NCBI GenBank assembly: GCA_902779765.1
Contig: CACZCQ010000004.1
Location: forward strand, 62,001-126,000
Direction: 5' to 3'
DNA from: an uncultured Bacteroidia bacterium
GTDB taxonomy: Bacteria > Bacteroidota > Bacteroidia > Bacteroidales > UBA932
Length of the DNA stretch: 64,000 bases
The notes below the pieces were generated by a model that saw only the letters and a program-made list of their open reading frames with translations, did no database searches and was not told the DNA's origin. Shown piece by piece: positions 44,924-52,868 of the stretch; the stretch's first letter is position 1; every line of letters starts with the position of its first letter. The translations under genes and the position numbers were made by a program.

Positions 44924-46226
44924 CTCCGGACACGGGATTGGCCTTCAGCCAGGAAGCCAGACCTTCCGAATCAGGGAACCACCTGACGCCGTCCCTTTCC
45001 TTGCCCGAAAGAGCCTTGCCGAATTCCTCGCCGACCAGGCATACGAGATCCAGTCCCATCGAAAGGACCTGGTTCAATACCTTCACGTGTTCAGCGAGCG
45101 ATTCTGCTCCGAGTTCACGCATGTCCCCCAGGAATGCCATCCTGCACTCAGCCTGGACCATGGCGAGATTGTCCAGCGCAGCGGCCATGCTGGTAGGATT
45201 GGCATTGTAGGCATCCTCGATCAGGATGTTCCTTTCCGTTCTCTCCATCTGGGAACGGTTGTTCTTTGGAACATAGGAACAGACTGCTTCTATGGCATCC
45301 TCGAGGGATACCCCGAAATGAAGGCCAACCGCTATGGCCGCGGCTACATTGTTTGCATTGTATGCACCTGCAAGGTGGGTCTCTACGGCAAGCAGGGTTT
45401 CCCCGTCCCCTTCGACAAGCTCAGGGACCGTGGAGGGAACAGCCATCCTTAGATACGGATGCTCGGCACTGGAGGGCAGGACTATGGCATTCCACAGACC
45501 GATTCCGTAAGGGATTGCCGGTGCCCCGTCCGGCCAACGCTCCGAGGCCATGGCCACAAGGTCGGAATCGTCGGCATTGAGGAATATCTTTCCACCGTGG
45601 GCGGCGATATAGTCATACAAGCACCCCTTTGCTTTCTTTACACCCTCGAAACTGCCGAATCCGAGCAGGTGGGCCCTGCCTACATTAGTTATAAGGCCAT
45701 AGTCCGGCTCGCTGACACATACAAGTTTCTCGATGTCATCAGGATGGCTTGCGCCCATCTCGATGACGGCAAGTTCCGTCCTGTCATCGATCGAAAGGAC
45801 GGAAAGGGGAACACCGATGTCATTGTTCAGGTTGCCTTTGGTGGCCGTTACGTTGTACTTGGTGGACAGTACCCTCGTGATCAATTCCTTGGTGGTGGTC
45901 TTCCCGTTTGTGCCGGTAAGCCCTATGACAGTAAGCCTCTTTCCGTTAACCAAGGTATTCTCCCTGTGATGTCTGGCCAGGGCCTTCAGGGTCTCCAGGG
46001 TATCCGGTACCGCGATCACGCGGGCATCCCCTGAAGATGCCGCCTCGGAATCCTCGTCGACCACCGCATACCTGGCCCCAAGGCCGAGAGCCTTGACGGC
46101 ATATTCGTTTCCGTCGAAGTTTTCGCCCTTCAGGCCGAAAAACATCTCCCCTCCCTCGATCGTACGGCTGTCGGTCGTAACGCGCGAGCATTCCTTGAAC
46201 AAGGAATAAAGTGTCTTAATATCCAT
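44862..46226 (-). CDS. murF: UDP-N-acetylmuramoyl-tripeptide--D-alanyl-D-alanine ligase (MurF)
   Basis: A 454-residue cytosolic Mur ligase that adds D-Ala-D-Ala in peptidoglycan synthesis. ATG 46226 (MDIKTLYSLFKEC) is chosen over the longer frame. The ATP loop is GLTGTNGKTTTKE (about 97-109). Further motifs are EMGASHPDDIEKL and EDAYNANPTSM. Around residues 266-273 the sequence PSTVPELVEGDGE is encoded by one arm of the palindromic repeat also found in priA. Murein ligases do not have this segment, which should lie on a surface loop of the central domain. It is the last gene of the tgt operon. Confidence 0.95.
   Translation of the reverse strand: MDIKTLYSLFKECSRVTTDSRTIEGGEMFFGLKGENFDGNEYAVKALGLGARYAVVDEDSEAASSGDARVIAVPDTLETLKALARHHRENTLVNGKRLTVIGLTGTNGKTTTKELITRVLSTKYNVTATKGNLNNDIGVPLSVLSIDDRTELAVIEMGASHPDDIEKLVCVSEPDYGLITNVGRAHLLGFGSFEGVKKAKGCLYDYIAAHGGKIFLNADDSDLVAMASERWPDGAPAIPYGIGLWNAIVLPSSAEHPYLRMAVPSTVPELVEGDGETLLAVETHLAGAYNANNVAAAIAVGLHFGVSLEDAIEAVCSYVPKNNRSQMERTERNILIEDAYNANPTSMAAALDNLAMVQAECRMAFLGDMRELGAESLAEHVKVLNQVLSMGLDLVCLVGEEFGKALSGKERDGVRWFPDSEGLASWLKANPVSGATILVKGSRGIQMEKVLPEL
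45408..45430. repeat. Single-arm copy of the priA palindromic repeat inside murF
   Basis: These 23 bases are identical to 30130-30152 (both begin CCCTTCGACAAGCTCAGGG). The second arm seen in priA is missing. It is read in frame, in the opposite direction relative to the repeat, as TVPELVEG. Confidence 0.8.
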
Positions 46227-46236
46227 TTGAATGAAA

Positions 46237-46674
46237 CTACTTGCTGCCGGTGCTTCCCCAGCCTCCGGCACCCCTTTCGGTTTCGGAGAGTACCTCTACA
46301 TCTTGCCATTCCACCCGTTCGTGCCTGGCTACTACCATCTGGGCGATCCTTTCACCAGGAACGATCTCGAAGGGAACGTTGGAAAGATTGACGAGGGATG
46401 TTCTCAGTTCGCCCCTGAAGTCAGCATCGACCGTCCCGGGGCTGTTGATGACGGTTATGCCATGTTTCGTAGCCAGACCGCTGCGAGGGCGTATCTGTGC
46501 CTCGTAACCAACCGGCAGTTCGATGAATATACCCGTAGGTACCAGGGCCCTTTCGAGCGGACCGAGGACTATAGGTTCCTCGATGTCCGCCCGAAGGTCC
46601 ATTCCGGCCGAGGCGTCGGTCGCATAGAACGGATCAGGCCACCGGCTCTTGTTCACTATCCTTACTTTTAGCAT
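46237..46674 (-). CDS. dut: dUTP diphosphatase (dUTPase)
   Basis: A 145-residue trimeric dUTPase that hydrolyses dUTP to dUMP and pyrophosphate, keeping uracil out of DNA. All five motifs are visible: [40 protein letters not shown] and the C-terminal [11 protein letters not shown]. The ATG lies 41 bases inside the 3' end of uraA. The conserved N-terminus leaves no better start, so the overlap is real. Confidence 0.97.
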   Translation of the reverse strand: MLKVRIVNKSRWPDPFYATDASAGMDLRADIEEPIVLGPLERALVPTGIFIELPVGYEAQIRPRSGLATKHGITVINSPGTVDADFRGELRTSLVNLSNVPFEIVPGERIAQMVVARHERVEWQDVEVLSETERGAGGWGSTGSK

Positions 46675-47860
46675 CCTTGTCAGGGATTATGAGATTGAGG
46701 ACGACACCCACGATGGAAGCAAGACCGATTCCCGCAAGGGAGAACTTGCCGAAGCTGATGATCGCACCGCCGATTCCGATGGTGAGGATCAGGGAGGCGA
46801 TGATAAGGTTGCGGGTCTTGTTCATATCGACCTTGGCCTTGATCAGGTTATTGATTCCGACTGCGGCGATGCTGCCGAAGAGAAGGAGCATGATACCGCC
46901 GAGGACAGCCGTCGGGATGGTCTGGATGGCTGCGCCGACCTTGCCGATAAGGGACACGATGATGGCTGAGAGAGCCGCTATCCTCATGCAGGAAGGGTCC
47001 GTGACCTTTGTGAGGGAGACCGCTCCGGTGACTTCTGAATATGTGGTCACGGGCGCACCACCGAGGAATGCCGCCAGCATGCAGGCGAGACCGTCACCAG
47101 CCATTGTGCGGTGCAGTCCGGGATCCTTGATGAAATCCTTGCCTGCGATCTCGCTGATCGCATAGATGTCACCCACATGTTCGATGATAGGCGCGATGGC
47201 TACGGGAGCCATGAAGACTATCGCCTGCCAGGAGAAACTCATCTTGGTGAAATGAGGCAGGGCGAACCATTTGGCCTGGGCCACGGGAGCGAAATCCATT
47301 CCGCTCCTGTAGAAGATCACGGCCGCGATATAACCAGCGATCGCTCCGAAGAACACGGGGATGATCTTGACAAGTCCCTTGCCCCAGATCGAACAGGCGA
47401 TGGCCACGAGCAGGGAGATTATCGCAAGCACCCAGTTCTGGCTGGCCATGTTCACTCCGGTTCCTGCAAGCGAAAGACCGATGAGGATGATAACCGGACC
47501 GATGACGATGGGCGGGAACAGTTTCTTGATGAAGTTGATTCCGAACAGCTTGACGAGCAAGCTCATCAGCAGGTACACGGCACCCACGGCTACGAGTCCG
47601 CAGAACATTCCGGGCATACCGTAGAGTTCCGTAGCCTTGACGATGGGGGCTATGAATGCAAAACTGCTACCCAGGTAAATAGGCACCTTGCCACCGGTAA
47701 CGCCATGGAACAGGAGCGTGCCGAGACCGGCAGCGAGAAGGGCGATGGCCGGATCGAAACCGACCAGCAGGGGAACCAAAACCGTGGAACCGAAGGCCAC
47801 GAACATGAACTGAACGCCGACTATCGAACGCTTCAGTGGGGATAAAGTGTGATTAGACAT
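46634..47860 (-). CDS. Uracil-xanthine permease (NCS2 family, UraA-like)
   Basis: A 408-residue membrane protein with about fourteen helices. ATG 47860 ([15 protein letters not shown]) is chosen over an extension into the upstream gene. NCS2 marks are [32 protein letters not shown], the conserved Glu region [13 protein letters not shown] and [20 protein letters not shown]. It imports uracil or a related base by proton symport. It lies between lptF/G and dut in a nucleotide and envelope operon. Confidence 0.93.
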   Translation of the reverse strand: MSNHTLSPLKRSIVGVQFMFVAFGSTVLVPLLVGFDPAIALLAAGLGTLLFHGVTGGKVPIYLGSSFAFIAPIVKATELYGMPGMFCGLVAVGAVYLLMSLLVKLFGINFIKKLFPPIVIGPVIILIGLSLAGTGVNMASQNWVLAIISLLVAIACSIWGKGLVKIIPVFFGAIAGYIAAVIFYRSGMDFAPVAQAKWFALPHFTKMSFSWQAIVFMAPVAIAPIIEHVGDIYAISEIAGKDFIKDPGLHRTMAGDGLACMLAAFLGGAPVTTYSEVTGAVSLTKVTDPSCMRIAALSAIIVSLIGKVGAAIQTIPTAVLGGIMLLLFGSIAAVGINNLIKAKVDMNKTRNLIIASLILTIGIGGAIISFGKFSLAGIGLASIVGVVLNLIIPDKDAKSKDSEQEPVA

Positions 47861-47870
47861 ATGGTACCAG

Positions 47871-48962
47871 TTATTTGGATGCTCTGTAATACAGGAACGC
47901 CGCAACGATTCCGAACAATATATTCGGCAGCCACAGGGCCAGCATCGGTGACATAGCGCCCGAATAGACGAACATCTGGCTGAACCTTAGGAACAGAATA
48001 TATGTGAAACTGAGGGCGATCCCTATCCCTATGTTAAGGCCTATTCCTCCCCTCCTCTTCCTGGAGGAAAGGCATACTCCCATGATCGTGAGGATGAAAG
48101 CCGAGAACGGCAGCGCATACCGGTTGTTCTTCTCGATCAACGCGTACATCACGTTGGTGTCCCCTCGCATCTTCTGCTGGGCAATCAGGTTGTTCAGGGC
48201 ACTTATCGGCAGCGTCTCGACCGTGTTCTTGTTCCTGTAGAAATCTGTAACCGTCAGGTTGATGACGGTATCCAGATGCTCCCCTGACCGGACGTGGTCC
48301 TCCAGGCCTTCGGTAAAGTCCCTGATGAAATACTTGTTCAGCTTCCATCCTCCCATCGTGCTGTCCCAAACCGCGGACTCGGCGGAGAGCTTGCTCACCA
48401 GTTTGTTGTCCCTTATGTCCTCGAGGGTGAAATCATAGGCGGTATTGTTCCAGGAACTGAACCGTGAGACATAGACGAACTTGCCGGTGTCCACCTGGTA
48501 ATGGACGTTATTCGTCCCGAAAGGATTCCTGTGCTTGACATACGTCCCCTCGAACCTGACCCGGTGGACGTTCGCCCGTGGGATGACCCATAGGTTCAGT
48601 GACAGGGACAGCATGGCGATCAGGGCGGCCGAGACCATATACGGGACCATCATCCTCCTGTAGCTGACGCCGCAGGACAGTATGGCGATGATCTCACTGC
48701 TGGCCGCCATCCTGGAAGTGAAGAATATCACGGCAATGAACACGAACAGCGGGCTGAACATGTTCATGAAATACGGTATGAAGTTGACGTAATACTCGAA
48801 GATGATATCCTTGAGCGGAGCCTTGTTCTCGACGAAATGGTTGATCTTCTCGCTGATGTCGAAGATGATTACGATGCCTATGATAAGGATGATCGCGATG
48901 AAGAAGGTCAGGATGAACTTCTTGATGATATATTTATCTATCTTCTTGACTCCCAGTTCCAT
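47871..48962 (-). CDS. LptF/LptG-family lipopolysaccharide export permease
   Basis: A 363-residue YjgP/YjgQ-family permease. Three N-terminal membrane helices are followed by a periplasmic beta-jellyroll (about 130-270) and three C-terminal helices (from about 275). The N-terminus DKYIIKKFILTFFIAI is typical. With LptB it extracts lipopolysaccharide from the inner membrane. Whether it is the F or G partner cannot be told. It starts 4 bp after the tgt stop and precedes uraA by 10 bp. Confidence 0.92.
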   Translation of the reverse strand: MELGVKKIDKYIIKKFILTFFIAIILIIGIVIIFDISEKINHFVENKAPLKDIIFEYYVNFIPYFMNMFSPLFVFIAVIFFTSRMAASSEIIAILSCGVSYRRMMVPYMVSAALIAMLSLSLNLWVIPRANVHRVRFEGTYVKHRNPFGTNNVHYQVDTGKFVYVSRFSSWNNTAYDFTLEDIRDNKLVSKLSAESAVWDSTMGGWKLNKYFIRDFTEGLEDHVRSGEHLDTVINLTVTDFYRNKNTVETLPISALNNLIAQQKMRGDTNVMYALIEKNNRYALPFSAFILTIMGVCLSSRKRRGGIGLNIGIGIALSFTYILFLRFSQMFVYSGAMSPMLALWLPNILFGIVAAFLYYRASK

Positions 48963-48966
48963 ATTC

Positions 48967-50112
48967 CTACAGCCTTGTGCTTACCCTCTTCACGGCGGTT
49001 TCCTTCCACTGTGCGAAGTCCCCGGCCTCTATATGGAGGCGTGACTGACGCACCAGGTCAAGATAGAATGCCAGGTTGTGTTCGCTGGCTATCATCGCGG
49101 CGAACATCTCCTTGGCAATGAACAGATGATGGAGATAAGCCCTGGAGTACTTCCTGTCAACAAATGACGTACCATCGGGATCAAGGGGCGAGAAGTCGTC
49201 GCTCCACTTGGAATTCCTCATGTTCATTATCCCGTTCCAGGTGAACAGCATCCCGTTGCGGCCGTTTCTGGTGGGCATCACGCAATCGAACATGTCCACT
49301 CCCCTTGCGATCCCTTCCAGGATATTTGCCGGAGTACCGACTCCCATCAGGTAGCGGGGTTTGTCCGGAGGAAGGAGAGGGCAGACCAGTTCGAGCATCT
49401 CGTACATCTTTTCGGTAGGTTCCCCTACTGCGAGTCCTCCGATGGCGAAACCACCTGCTGCAGGGCTGTCTCCGACGAGGCTGACGGCATGGTCGACCGC
49501 CCTCTTGCGAAGCTCGGGATAAACGCATCCCTGGATGATCGGGAACATCGCCTGCTCATAACCATAGAGCGGCTCAGTCTCCACGAAGCGCTTGAAATAT
49601 CTTTCCAGCCAGCCCTGGGTCAGTTTCAATGACCTTGCCGCATACCTCTCGTCTGCATCCCCGGGGCAGCACTCGTCGAGGGCCATCATGATGTCGGAAC
49701 CGATGATCCTCTGGGTGTCAACATTGTTCTCCGGGGTGAACATATGCCTGGAACCGTCTATGTGGGACTGGAAACGGCATCCCTCCTCTGTAATCTTCCT
49801 TATCTGGGTAAGAGAGAAGACCTGGAATCCGCCGCTGTCGGTCAGTATGGGCCTGTCCCAGGATTCGAACTTGTGAAGTCCGCCTGCGCTGCGAAGGGTT
49901 TCCAGCCCGGGACGGAGATAAAGATGGTAGGTGTTCCCGAGAATGATCTCGGCCTTTACATCTTCCAGCAGGTCCCTGTGATATACGCCCTTGACGGAAC
50001 CGACAGTGCCGACGGGCATGAAGATAGGAGTCCTGACCTCACCGTGAGCCGTGGTGAAAACTCCCGTCCTTGCATTGCTTCCCGGATCGACCGCTGTCCT
50101 GGTGAACTCCAT
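48967..50112 (-). CDS. tgt: Queuine tRNA-ribosyltransferase (TGT)
   Basis: A 381-residue TIM-barrel enzyme that inserts the queuosine precursor at the wobble position of GUN tRNAs. ATG 50112 (MEFTRTAVDPGSNARTG) is used because the longer frame overlaps the -7 box. Motifs include GTVGSVKGV, DSGGFQVFSL, GSDIMMALDEC, GGLAVGEP and MGVGTP. The nucleophile Asp is in FDCVMPTRNGRNG. The usual C-terminal CxCxxC zinc site is less clear than expected. It is the first gene of the tgt-lptF/G-uraA-dut-murF operon. Confidence 0.95.
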   Translation of the reverse strand: MEFTRTAVDPGSNARTGVFTTAHGEVRTPIFMPVGTVGSVKGVYHRDLLEDVKAEIILGNTYHLYLRPGLETLRSAGGLHKFESWDRPILTDSGGFQVFSLTQIRKITEEGCRFQSHIDGSRHMFTPENNVDTQRIIGSDIMMALDECCPGDADERYAARSLKLTQGWLERYFKRFVETEPLYGYEQAMFPIIQGCVYPELRKRAVDHAVSLVGDSPAAGGFAIGGLAVGEPTEKMYEMLELVCPLLPPDKPRYLMGVGTPANILEGIARGVDMFDCVMPTRNGRNGMLFTWNGIMNMRNSKWSDDFSPLDPDGTSFVDRKYSRAYLHHLFIAKEMFAAMIASEHNLAFYLDLVRQSRLHIEAGDFAQWKETAVKRVSTRL

Positions 50113-50130
50113 TATCTCGATTTTGACTCT

Positions 50131-50138
50131 CAAAGATA
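50131..50138 (-). promoter_or_regulatory. -7 promoter element of the tgt operon
   Basis: Minus-strand TATCTTTG matches the -7 consensus. No good -33 box is seen at 19-21 bp. The expected leader before ATG 50112 is about 15 bases. Confidence 0.5.
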
Positions 50139-50161
50139 GTGATTTTTATGCTAAAAACCCT

Positions 50162-50169
50162 TATTTTTG
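50162..50169 (+). promoter_or_regulatory. -7 promoter element of the nucleoside permease gene
   Basis: TATTTTTG matches the consensus. The -33 region is weak. It would give a leader of about 38 bases before ATG 50213 and lies back to back with the tgt promoter. Confidence 0.42.
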
Positions 50170-50212
50170 TTTGACCTGACAAGCAGATAATACAAAACAA
50201 ACGATACTTGAA

Positions 50213-51511
50213 ATGAACAATAAATCCATCACCTTCAGGCTCATCCTGTTGAACTTCCTGGAATTCGCAGTCTGGGGAGCCTATCTCACCTCCCTCGGCC
50301 GTTATCTCGGAGGAATCGGTATGATTGACAAGATCAAATGGTTCTTCGCAATGCAGGGCATCGTGTCCATATTCATGCCGACCCTCATGGGCATCCTTGC
50401 CGACCGGAAGATCCAGGCGCAGAAGGTGCTTTCGATGTGCCACCTGATCGCAGGTATATTCATGATCGCGGCCGGACTCTACTGCAGGAACTCCGGCGGC
50501 CAGATTGCATTCGCCTCCCTGTTCACGCTATACAGCATCAGCGTGGCTTTCTTCATGCCGACTATAGCCCTTGTCAACTCCGTCGCATACAATGCCCTGG
50601 AAGGTGTCGGGAAGGACCCGGTGAAGGATTTCCCTCCGATCAGGGTCTTCGGAACCGTCGGATTCATCATCAGCATGCTCTGCACGAACTTCGTCAAGTT
50701 CGGAGGAGTGGCCATGCAGGATTCCTACACGCAGCTGCTCTCTTCCGGTATACTGTCCCTGGTCATGTGCGGTTATTCCCTGACCATGCCTCCCGTACCT
50801 GTAAAGAAGGGAGAAGCCGGACAGTCCCTTGCCGAGTCTTTCGGACTCAAGGCATTCACACTCTTCAAGGACAGGCAGTTCGCCATCTTCTTCATCTTCT
50901 CGATGCTGCTCGGCTCCGCCCTGCAGATTACGAACGGCTACGCCAACCTGTTCCTCGGATCATACCAGGGTGTGTCTCCCGACTCCTTCGCCGTGAAGAA
51001 TTCAAACGCTTTGATCTCCATCTCGCAGATCTCCGAGACACTCTGTATCCTTCTCATACCGTTCTTCATGAAGAGGTTCGGAATAAAGAAAGTGATGCTG
51101 ATCGCCATGTTCGCCTGGGTGTTCAGGTTCGGTTTCTTCGGTCTTGGTTCACCTGACATGCCCGGAGTACTCCTGTTCATCCTCTCCTGCATCGTCTACG
51201 GAGTAGCCTTCGACTTCTTCAACATCTCCGGTTCCCTCTATGTCAACGAGAATACCAGCACGGACATCCGTTCAAGCGCCCAGGGACTCTTCATGCTGAT
51301 GACGAACGGACTCGGAGCCTCCATCGGCACGCTGGCCGCAGGAGCCATAGTCGATGCTTGCAAGTGTTCCGCAGTCAGCCCTGAAGGATGGCCGAAGGCC
51401 TGGTTCATCTTTGCCGGTTATTCCTTCGTGGTCGCCCTGCTGTTCATGATCCTGTTCAAGGATCCCCAGAAATTGAAGAAGGCTCAGGCGGCCGGCAGCG
51501 CTCAAGCCTGA
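50213..51511 (+). CDS. MFS nucleoside permease (NupG-like)
   Basis: A 432-residue transporter with about twelve helices. The N-terminus (RLILLNFLEFAVWGAYLTSLGRY) and IFMPTLMGILADRKI match the nucleoside:proton symporters NupG/XapB. In these the first helix reads FxxWGxW, close to the form seen here. The C-terminal half has SSAQGLFMLMTNGLG. It probably imports nucleosides. Its last 56 bases overlap the convergent zinc-ribbon gene. Confidence 0.87.
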   Translation: MNNKSITFRLILLNFLEFAVWGAYLTSLGRYLGGIGMIDKIKWFFAMQGIVSIFMPTLMGILADRKIQAQKVLSMCHLIAGIFMIAAGLYCRNSGGQIAFASLFTLYSISVAFFMPTIALVNSVAYNALEGVGKDPVKDFPPIRVFGTVGFIISMLCTNFVKFGGVAMQDSYTQLLSSGILSLVMCGYSLTMPPVPVKKGEAGQSLAESFGLKAFTLFKDRQFAIFFIFSMLLGSALQITNGYANLFLGSYQGVSPDSFAVKNSNALISISQISETLCILLIPFFMKRFGIKKVMLIAMFAWVFRFGFFGLGSPDMPGVLLFILSCIVYGVAFDFFNISGSLYVNENTSTDIRSSAQGLFMLMTNGLGASIGTLAAGAIVDACKCSAVSPEGWPKAWFIFAGYSFVVALLFMILFKDPQKLKKAQAAGSAQA

Positions 51512-51857
51512 AAACCCTGCTCTCGGACATATAGTACTTGATGTCGTAGCATCTGTACTCATTGTGATTCCTGACCTTGTGGTAGGACGTGATGCAATCG
51601 AAATTGTATCCCATCTGCGCAAGGTCAGGAATATCGATTTGGGACACTCCCCTGCCCAGGAGTGAATCCAGGATCCCGTAGTTGCGGTCAAGGGCACCTA
51701 TGATCTTGAGCCTGATACCTTTGCTCCTGCCCTTGCTCGCATAGTGCCACCTGTTCTTACAGGTACTCGAACAGAACTTCATGTCGCTTCTCCCGAAAGG
51801 AAGGACATCGCCGCATTCCAGGCATTTTCCCCTGCCGTCTCCATCATTGTTCTCCAT
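51456..51857 (-). CDS. Small zinc-ribbon protein, function unknown
   Basis: A 133-residue protein counted from ATG 51857 (MENNDGDGRG); the frame runs further upstream without family support. Residues 10-38 form a probable zinc site, CLECG...FCSSTCKNRWH, followed by a basic patch (YASKGRSKGIRLKI). The C-terminal part (GVSQIDIPDLAQMGYNFDCI) looks like a small globular domain. I do not recognise a named family. The zinc site plus basic patch could bind nucleic acid. The 3' end overlaps the permease gene by 56 bases. Confidence 0.65.
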   Translation of the reverse strand: MENNDGDGRGKCLECGDVLPFGRSDMKFCSSTCKNRWHYASKGRSKGIRLKIIGALDRNYGILDSLLGRGVSQIDIPDLAQMGYNFDCITSYHKVRNHNEYRCYDIKYYMSESRVFRLERCRPPEPSSISGDP

Positions 51858-51994
51858 GACACAAATCTGGGCAACCGCTTCCGGTTTTCCAAAGACATTG
51901 CGGGGTTTCTGTCGAAAGGCATCCTGGACCTCATGCAAAATATTCTTTGATCCAGGAAAATAAAATTGCAAAGGAGGTCAAATAAAATGCGATT

Positions 51995-52030
51995 CCGGAG
52001 CGTTAAGAAAAGAAACGTAAAAAACTCCGG
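51995..52030. other. Short inverted repeat between the zinc-ribbon gene and ssb
   Basis: CCGGAG (51995-52000) and CTCCGG (52025-52030) flank a smaller CGTT/AACG pair. It could form a hairpin but lacks a clear T run. The rest of 51858-52106 is AT-rich with no gene I can support. Confidence 0.3.
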
Positions 52031-52071
52031 CATCTTTCTTTTAAAAGCCCGTTAAACGACTTCTTACGATA

Positions 52072-52079
52072 TAATTTTG
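52072..52079 (+). promoter_or_regulatory. -7 promoter element of ssb
   Basis: TAATTTTG matches the -7 consensus; no TTTG is seen at -33. The leader before ATG 52107 would be about 23 bases. Confidence 0.42.
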
Positions 52080-52106
52080 CACGAAACAATCAAACACACC
52101 TGAACT

Positions 52107-52454
52107 ATGGAACAATTGAACAGAATCGAAATCCGAGGGAATGTCGGGAACGTCAACGTCCTCAACGTCGGTAACACAAGGGTAGCCCATTTCTCGGTTG
52201 CCACGAACTTCGCCTACAAAGACCGCAATGGCGAGCCGGTCATCGACACAACCTGGCACTACGTGACAGCCTGGGAAGGGAACAAGGGGATACCATCCCT
52301 TGAATGCATCCAGAAAGGCTTTCCGATCTATGTGACAGGAAGGCTGAGGGTGCAGAAATACATCGCCGGGGACGGTATAGAAAGGACCAGCATGGACATC
52401 ATCGCAAGCTCGATCGAGCCGGTAGAAGACAACGTGGTACCGCAAATGTCCTGA
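52107..52454 (+). CDS. ssb: Single-stranded DNA-binding protein, short form
   Basis: A 115-residue OB-fold protein. SSB marks are NRIEIRGNVGNV at the start, VAHFSVATNF, WHYVTAW and the strand IYVTGRLRVQKYIAGDG. It is short and lacks the usual Gly/Pro-rich tail ending in the acidic DDDIPF-type tip; it ends EDNVVPQMS. Many Bacteroidales carry a longer main SSB elsewhere, so this may be a secondary or specialised form. It stands alone. Confidence 0.88.
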   Translation: MEQLNRIEIRGNVGNVNVLNVGNTRVAHFSVATNFAYKDRNGEPVIDTTWHYVTAWEGNKGIPSLECIQKGFPIYVTGRLRVQKYIAGDGIERTSMDIIASSIEPVEDNVVPQMS

Positions 52455-52629
52455 GCACAATCAGATCCCGATGGCGATGCGGAAAAGGGTGAGGAGAGGG
52501 CCTGTCATCGGGATTTTTAGCTTACCTAATCTATTACTTTAAGTATAGATTTTTGCATTGATTTTACTAAAATACAAGCATTTATAATGTATCAAATGAA
52601 TTGCTTTTACAATAAATTGCAAAAATAAT

Positions 52630-52660
52630 TTTGGAGTTAACAAATTAATGTATATATTTG
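52630..52660 (+). promoter_or_regulatory. Promoter of the candidate small RNA
   Basis: TTTG (52630-52633), a 19-bp spacer and TATATTTG (52653-52660) match the Bacteroidota consensus at every defined position. No convincing gene begins downstream within reach; the 65-codon frame at 52648 starts upstream of the expected transcript. Confidence 0.72.
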
Positions 52661-52662
52661 CA

Positions 52663-52841
52663 GCAGTTTCTGCAAACAGGCAAAGGCTGGTGGACGCCGA
52701 AGCGGAATTCCTTGGATTGCTCAAGGCCGTCAGGCAGCAGAAATGCCGGATGAGTCCGCTCTCCACCACCAGAAATCCTTACCGTGCAGCAGATAGTCTT
52801 TCTTGCGAAAAACCGCGGCGTCTGCCGCGGTCTTTCTTTTT
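52663..52841 (+). ncRNA. Candidate structured small RNA, 6S-like by fold
   Basis: The 414-base gap between ssb and the next gene holds a full promoter, a foldable stretch of about 175 bases and a terminator. Pairings I can draw are CTGC 52670-52673 with GCAG 52786-52789; CTGGTGG 52687-52693 with CCACCAG 52766-52772; and AGCGGA 52701-52706 with TCCGCT 52755-52760. Inside are two hairpins (52710-52726 and 52733-52747). The first two helices are separated by a symmetric 13/13-base internal loop, like the central bubble of 6S RNA, which binds RNA polymerase. The identity is inference; sequence family not confirmed. Confidence 0.55.
52812..52841. terminator. Bidirectional intrinsic terminator
   Basis: An 8-bp perfect GC-rich stem (ACCGCGGC, 52812-52819, with GCCGCGGT, 52824-52831) and a 4-base loop are followed by a T-rich run on the plus strand. 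A run of A precedes the stem, giving T on the minus strand. It ends the small RNA and the convergent rnhA-pdxA-rmlB-spt operon. Confidence 0.8.
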
Positions 52842-52868
52842 ATAGTATATTCAATCAATTGAATACTA

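Noticed and set aside
52663-52841. Signal recognition particle (4.5S) RNA
   Set aside because: A GUCAGG and an AGCAG are present, but the conserved GGAA tetraloop domain in the correct order is not.
52648-52845. A 65-codon frame in the gap after ssb
   Set aside because: Its ATG lies within the promoter, upstream of the expected transcript start, and its end runs through the terminator hairpin. A structured RNA explains the interval better.
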